Below are positions 60,843 to 64,000 of a stretch of DNA of 64,000 nucleotides, one piece after another. The position numbers and the translations under genes were made by a program. This DNA comes from Bordetella flabilis (lineage in GTDB: Bacteria > Pseudomonadota > Gammaproteobacteria > Burkholderiales > Burkholderiaceae_B): the NCBI RefSeq assembly GCF_001676725.1, contig NZ_CP016172.1, positions 992,001-1,056,000 of the forward strand, given 5' to 3'. The notes below the pieces were generated by a model, which ran no database searches, was not told where the DNA came from, and saw nothing but the letters and a program-made list of their open reading frames with translations. Numbering within the stretch: the stretch's first letter is position 1; every line of letters begins with the position of its first letter.

Positions 60843-62227
60843 GCGATCCCGTGTTGTTGAACCAGATCCTGGCCGCGGCCGCGATGGGCCTGGTCGGTGC
60901 GGTGGTCTTCGCCGCCATCGGCCTCATTTCGGGCACCGATGAAACCACCACCATTGCGCCCCTGACGCTGCTCGTGGCCCTGCTGGGCGTCCCGCCCGCC
61001 GGCGTCTTCACCTTCTTCCTGGCGGGCGCGGTGGCCAAGCATATGACCCATGCCGTGCCGACGGCGCTGCTGGGCATTCCCGGCGACACCATGGCGACGC
61101 CGCTGCTGCAGGACGCCAACATGCTGCGCAAGCTCGGCGTGCCCCATATCGCCCTGCGCAAGATGATCTCCGGTGCCATCATCGCCGCCTTCGTCGCCGT
61201 CCCGCTGGCGGTGCTGTTCGCCGTGCTGCTGGCGCCCTTCGGTCCGGCCATCACGCGATCGGCGCCGTGGATATTCCTGGCGGCCGCGGTGCTGATCGCC
61301 TATTTCTCCGCCGGGCGCTGGGCTTCGGTGGCGCTGCTGGTTCCTTTCGTGGTGGTGATCATCGCGCTGCAGAGCCTGACCGCCCGCTACGGCGTCAAGC
61401 TCAGCATCAGCTATTTCCTGGGCATCGCCATCGGCCCGCTGATCGCCGACCTCTTCGCCGTCATGTCGCCGCAGGGCCGCAAGCGGATGGCGCGCGAGAA
61501 GGTGCATACGCTTTCGCTGGCGCCCGACGTGAAGGGATGGTCCGGCTACTTCCCCAACCCCTTCAAGGTCCTGGACCGCGCACAGACGCGCTGGACGCTG
61601 GCCACGGCGGCCATCTCCAGCGCGACCTTCGTGTTCAGCCCGGTCGCGATGACGGTAGTCATGGGCGAAATGGTCGGCGCGCGCGTCCGCCATGCCTATC
61701 ACCGCCTCACGACGGTGCTGAGCGCCCGCAACGGCGTCACGGAAGCCACCTATATCGCCGAAGCCCTGATCCCCCTGATCGCCTTCGGCCTGCCCCTGAG
61801 TCCGGTCGCCGCCGGGCCGGCCGCGCCGCTGTTCAATGCGCCGCCGCGCTTCACGGTGGACAGCGCGACCGGCCAAACGCACAACCTGCACAACCTGATG
61901 AACCACTGGGAATTCCTGGGCTACGGCATGCTGGCGGTGGTCATCGCCTCCCTGGTCTCCTATCCCTTCGCCATGAACTATGCGCGCCGCGCGGCCCTGT
62001 TCGTGTCGCGCAAGGTCAGCCATGAGGCCATCATCGCCACCTTCGTCGGGCTGATCGTGGTGATCAGCGTGTGGGAAGGACAGCTGCTGGGCCTGCTCGT
62101 CATCCTGACGATGGGGCTGCTGGGCGGCCTGTTGTCGCGGGCCTTCGCGTTCAATACGGGCGTGCAGTTCATGGGCTACTACACGGCTGTGCTGACGGTG
62201 CCGGCGCTGGTCAAGCTGATCGCATAG
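60839..62227 (+). CDS. TctA-like tripartite transporter permease
   Basis: 462 residues with about ten to twelve membrane helices. ISGTDETTTIAPLTLLVALLG and TALLGIPGDTMATPLLQ near the N-terminus and a late repeat (LSARNGVTEATYIAEALIPLIAFGLPLSP) suggest two inverted halves as in TctA proteins. It has a hydrophilic loop with basic residues (about 210-250). No binding-protein gene lies in this operon. With mvaA upstream, mevalonate or a related hydroxy acid is the most likely substrate. Confidence 0.75.
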   Translation: MSDPVLLNQILAAAAMGLVGAVVFAAIGLISGTDETTTIAPLTLLVALLGVPPAGVFTFFLAGAVAKHMTHAVPTALLGIPGDTMATPLLQDANMLRKLGVPHIALRKMISGAIIAAFVAVPLAVLFAVLLAPFGPAITRSAPWIFLAAAVLIAYFSAGRWASVALLVPFVVVIIALQSLTARYGVKLSISYFLGIAIGPLIADLFAVMSPQGRKRMAREKVHTLSLAPDVKGWSGYFPNPFKVLDRAQTRWTLATAAISSATFVFSPVAMTVVMGEMVGARVRHAYHRLTTVLSARNGVTEATYIAEALIPLIAFGLPLSPVAAGPAAPLFNAPPRFTVDSATGQTHNLHNLMNHWEFLGYGMLAVVIASLVSYPFAMNYARRAALFVSRKVSHEAIIATFVGLIVVISVWEGQLLGLLVILTMGLLGGLLSRAFAFNTGVQFMGYYTAVLTVPALVKLIA

Positions 62228-62245
62228 GCATGGCCATGCACGGGC

Positions 62246-62713
62246 TCAACGCGAGGGGGATGGCTTGGCAGGGGGCCGGCCGGAACCCTGCAGGTCCATC
62301 CACGCAACCAGGAGCAGTCCGCCCGCCAGGCCGACATGTTCGAAGAAGGCGTTGGCGGCCATGAACCGTTCCTGGCCGGCCGGCATGTCCCAGAAGCGCA
62401 GCGCGATGCCGGTGGCCGCGAGCGTGAAAGCGGCCAGCGCCAGCGCGCCCAGCCAACGCAGGCGGCCGGCCAGGATCATCGCCGACGCGACCAGTTCCAG
62501 CGTGATCACCAGTACGGCGTATAGCGGCGCGGGGGACAGGCCGAAATGCGCCATCTCGCGCAACGCGCCAGGAAAGTCGGTGAGCTTGACCAGTCCGCCC
62601 TGGAGATAGGCGGCGCACAGGCCCAGACAGGCAAGCCGGCGCAGTACGGAAGAACCGAACACCGGGCGGGCGAGGTCGGCCAGCCGGCATTCCCATTGGT
62701 AGGGCGCGCTCAA
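62246..62713 (-). CDS. DoxX-like membrane protein
   Basis: 155 residues with four membrane helices of the DoxX/DoxD type: LACLGLCAAYLQGGLVKLTDFPG, LYAVLVITLELVASAMIL, GALALAAFTLAATGIAL and the last helix with AFFEHVGLAGGLLLVAW. No ATG is available. TTG at 62713 with GGAG 6 bases upstream is used, 10 bp after the stop of the amidohydrolase gene, so the two are probably cotranscribed. Function unknown, possibly redox-related. Confidence 0.78.
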   Translation of the reverse strand: MSAPYQWECRLADLARPVFGSSVLRRLACLGLCAAYLQGGLVKLTDFPGALREMAHFGLSPAPLYAVLVITLELVASAMILAGRLRWLGALALAAFTLAATGIALRFWDMPAGQERFMAANAFFEHVGLAGGLLLVAWMDLQGSGRPPAKPSPSR

Positions 62714-62723
62714 GCCGGTCTCC

Positions 62724-64000
62724 TCAGACAGCCCAGCACGAGCAGCCCAGGGCGCCGAAAAAGCCCTGCAGGTCCGAACTCGGCGCGCGCGACGCCCAGG
62801 CACGGGCGTGGTCATGCCCGTGCAGGCCGCAGGCGCTGGCGCATCCGCAGGCGGCCAGCTTGCGGTAGCCCAGGGAATTGCGGCCGGCGCCGTCCGGATC
62901 GCCCCAGGCGGCGTAGCCGCCGAACAGCCGCGTGGGCGACCAATCGGGCATGGCGGGCGGCAAGGAGTTGTCGTCGAGTGCTCCGAACGCGCCGGCGCCG
63001 TAGACCACGCGCCCGCCGACCACGGTCAGGTCGGAGGTCAGGAAGGAGATATCGTCCTCGGCGCAGTTGAAGTAGTCCTTGCTGGGCACGATGAAGTCGG
63101 CGAGCTGGCCGGGCTCGATGCGGCCGCGCCTGCCTTCCTCGTTGGAGAACCAGGCCACATTCTCGGTCCACATGCGCAGGGCCGTCTCGCGGTCCAGGCA
63201 GTTGCGCGCGGGATAGAGGCGCGTGCCGCCCACCGTCCTGCCGGTGATCATCCAGGCCAGCGATACCCAGGGGTTATAGGACGCGACACGGGTGGCGTCG
63301 GTGCCCGCCGATACCTTCACCCCGCGCTCCAGTATCTTGGCGATGGGCGGCGTGGCCTCGGCGGCCGCCGCGCCATAGCGCTCGATGAAGTACTCGCCCT
63401 GATAGGCCATGCGGTGCTGTACCGCGATGCCGCCGCCCAGGGCGGCGATGCGGTCGATCGATTTGTCCGAGATGGTCTCCGCATGGTCGAAGAACCAGTT
63501 CAGGCCGGTCAATGGCGTGTCGCGATGCACTTTCTCGAACACATCCAGGGCCCGTGCGATCGTTTCGTCATAGGTGGCATGCAATCGCCAAGGCCACTTG
63601 TTCTGCGCCAGGACACGCACCACCTCTTCCAGCTCGCCTTCCATTTCGGTGGGCATGTCCGGCCGCTCCACCCGGAAGTCCTCGAAATCGGCCGCCGAGA
63701 ACACCAGCATCTCCCCGGCGCCGTTGTGGCGGAAGTAGTCGGTGCCTTGCTTGTACTTCACGCTGGACGTCCATTTGAGGAAGTCTTCCTTCTCCTGTTT
63801 GGGCTTCTGCGTGAAGAGGTTATAGGCCAGCCGCACCGTCATCCGGCCTTCATCGGCCAGCTTCTGGATGACGGCGTAGTCGTCCGGATAGTTCTGGAAA
63901 CCGCCGCCGGCGTCGATCACGCCGGTCACGCCCAGGCGGTTCAGTTCGCGCATGAAATGGCGCGTGGAGTTGACCTGATAGTCGAAGGGCAGCTTCGGCC
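62724..64000 (-). CDS. YtcJ-like amidohydrolase (Amidohydrolase_3), N-terminus beyond the window
   Basis: About 425 residues are visible; the frame is still open at 64000, so the N-terminal metal motif is not seen. LNRLGVTGVIDAGGGF, RLHATYDETIARALDVFE, WFFDHAETIS, VKVSAGTDATRVASYNPWVSLAWMITG and GRIEPGQLADFIVPSKDYF are typical of YtcJ-like N-substituted formamide hydrolases. The last 45 residues are unusual: CGCASACGLHGHDHARAW and a CSC near the end form a Cys/His-rich tail that may bind a metal. A DoxX-like gene follows. Confidence 0.85.
   Translation of the reverse strand, partial: PKLPFDYQVNSTRHFMRELNRLGVTGVIDAGGGFQNYPDDYAVIQKLADEGRMTVRLAYNLFTQKPKQEKEDFLKWTSSVKYKQGTDYFRHNGAGEMLVFSAADFEDFRVERPDMPTEMEGELEEVVRVLAQNKWPWRLHATYDETIARALDVFEKVHRDTPLTGLNWFFDHAETISDKSIDRIAALGGGIAVQHRMAYQGEYFIERYGAAAAEATPPIAKILERGVKVSAGTDATRVASYNPWVSLAWMITGRTVGGTRLYPARNCLDRETALRMWTENVAWFSNEEGRRGRIEPGQLADFIVPSKDYFNCAEDDISFLTSDLTVVGGRVVYGAGAFGALDDNSLPPAMPDWSPTRLFGGYAAWGDPDGAGRNSLGYRKLAACGCASACGLHGHDHARAWASRAPSSDLQGFFGALGCSCWAV

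Overview
The window is high-GC (roughly two thirds G+C), dense, proteobacterial DNA. Seven periplasmic solute-binding proteins of the Bug/TctC type sit in 64 kb, mixed with GntR, IclR, LysR and MocR regulators and small catabolic operons. That pattern is typical of Bordetella, Achromobacter and other Alcaligenaceae. This assignment rests on gene content only; I see no rRNA, tRNA, CRISPR array, insertion sequence or phage gene.

Layout. 0-9 kb: an unrecognised gene cut by the window edge, a DUF3606 protein, an MFS transporter coupled to an alpha/beta hydrolase, a GntR/UTRA regulator facing a VOC gene across a 22-bp perfect palindrome, two secreted proteins, and a YafY-type regulator with a VOC gene. 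9-15 kb: a chemoreceptor, then a GntR/FCD regulator with a binding protein, a MmgE/PrpD protein and a D-2-hydroxyacid dehydrogenase. 15.0-16.2 kb: a gene-free island of structured repeats. Two 200-bp elements in inverted orientation, three hairpin modules and a 38-bp tandem array make it up, and the stems stay paired although their sequences differ. 16.2-25.2 kb: flavin reductase and IclR, then a run of binding protein, RidA, amidohydrolase, FAH hydrolase, HpaH-type hydratase and LysR, followed by a second binding protein/amidohydrolase pair. 25-35 kb: mostly housekeeping or stress genes (ParB-like, AhpD-like, a SorAB-type sulfite dehydrogenase pair, PEBP, FUSC, exonuclease III, thioesterase, MarR-GNAT fusion, GST).

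34.8-43.5 kb: a leftward operon (FAD oxidase, M19 dipeptidase-like, two binding proteins, gamma-glutamyltransferase-like) facing an IclR gene, then a royal-jelly-family protein. 43.7-50.2 kb: a 5'-truncated threonine dehydratase remnant, a LysR gene, and a tightly overlapping operon of binding protein, M14 acylase-like, Ldh-family dehydrogenase and a split UxaA/SuyAB-type lyase. 50-57 kb: an M20 peptidase, a lower-GC orphan gene with a hairpin over its ribosome site, DUF1428, LysR, RraA-type aldolase, binding protein and class V aminotransferase. 57.4-62.2 kb: a MocR regulator facing a degradative HMG-CoA reductase and a TctB/TctA-like permease pair, probably a mevalonate-use unit. The window ends in a DoxX-like gene and a cut amidohydrolase.

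Taken together the region looks like a catabolic island. Binding proteins capture organic acids or peptides, local enzymes cleave them, and each unit has its own one-component regulator. Seven binding proteins lack permeases beside them, while the one permease pair lacks a binding protein.
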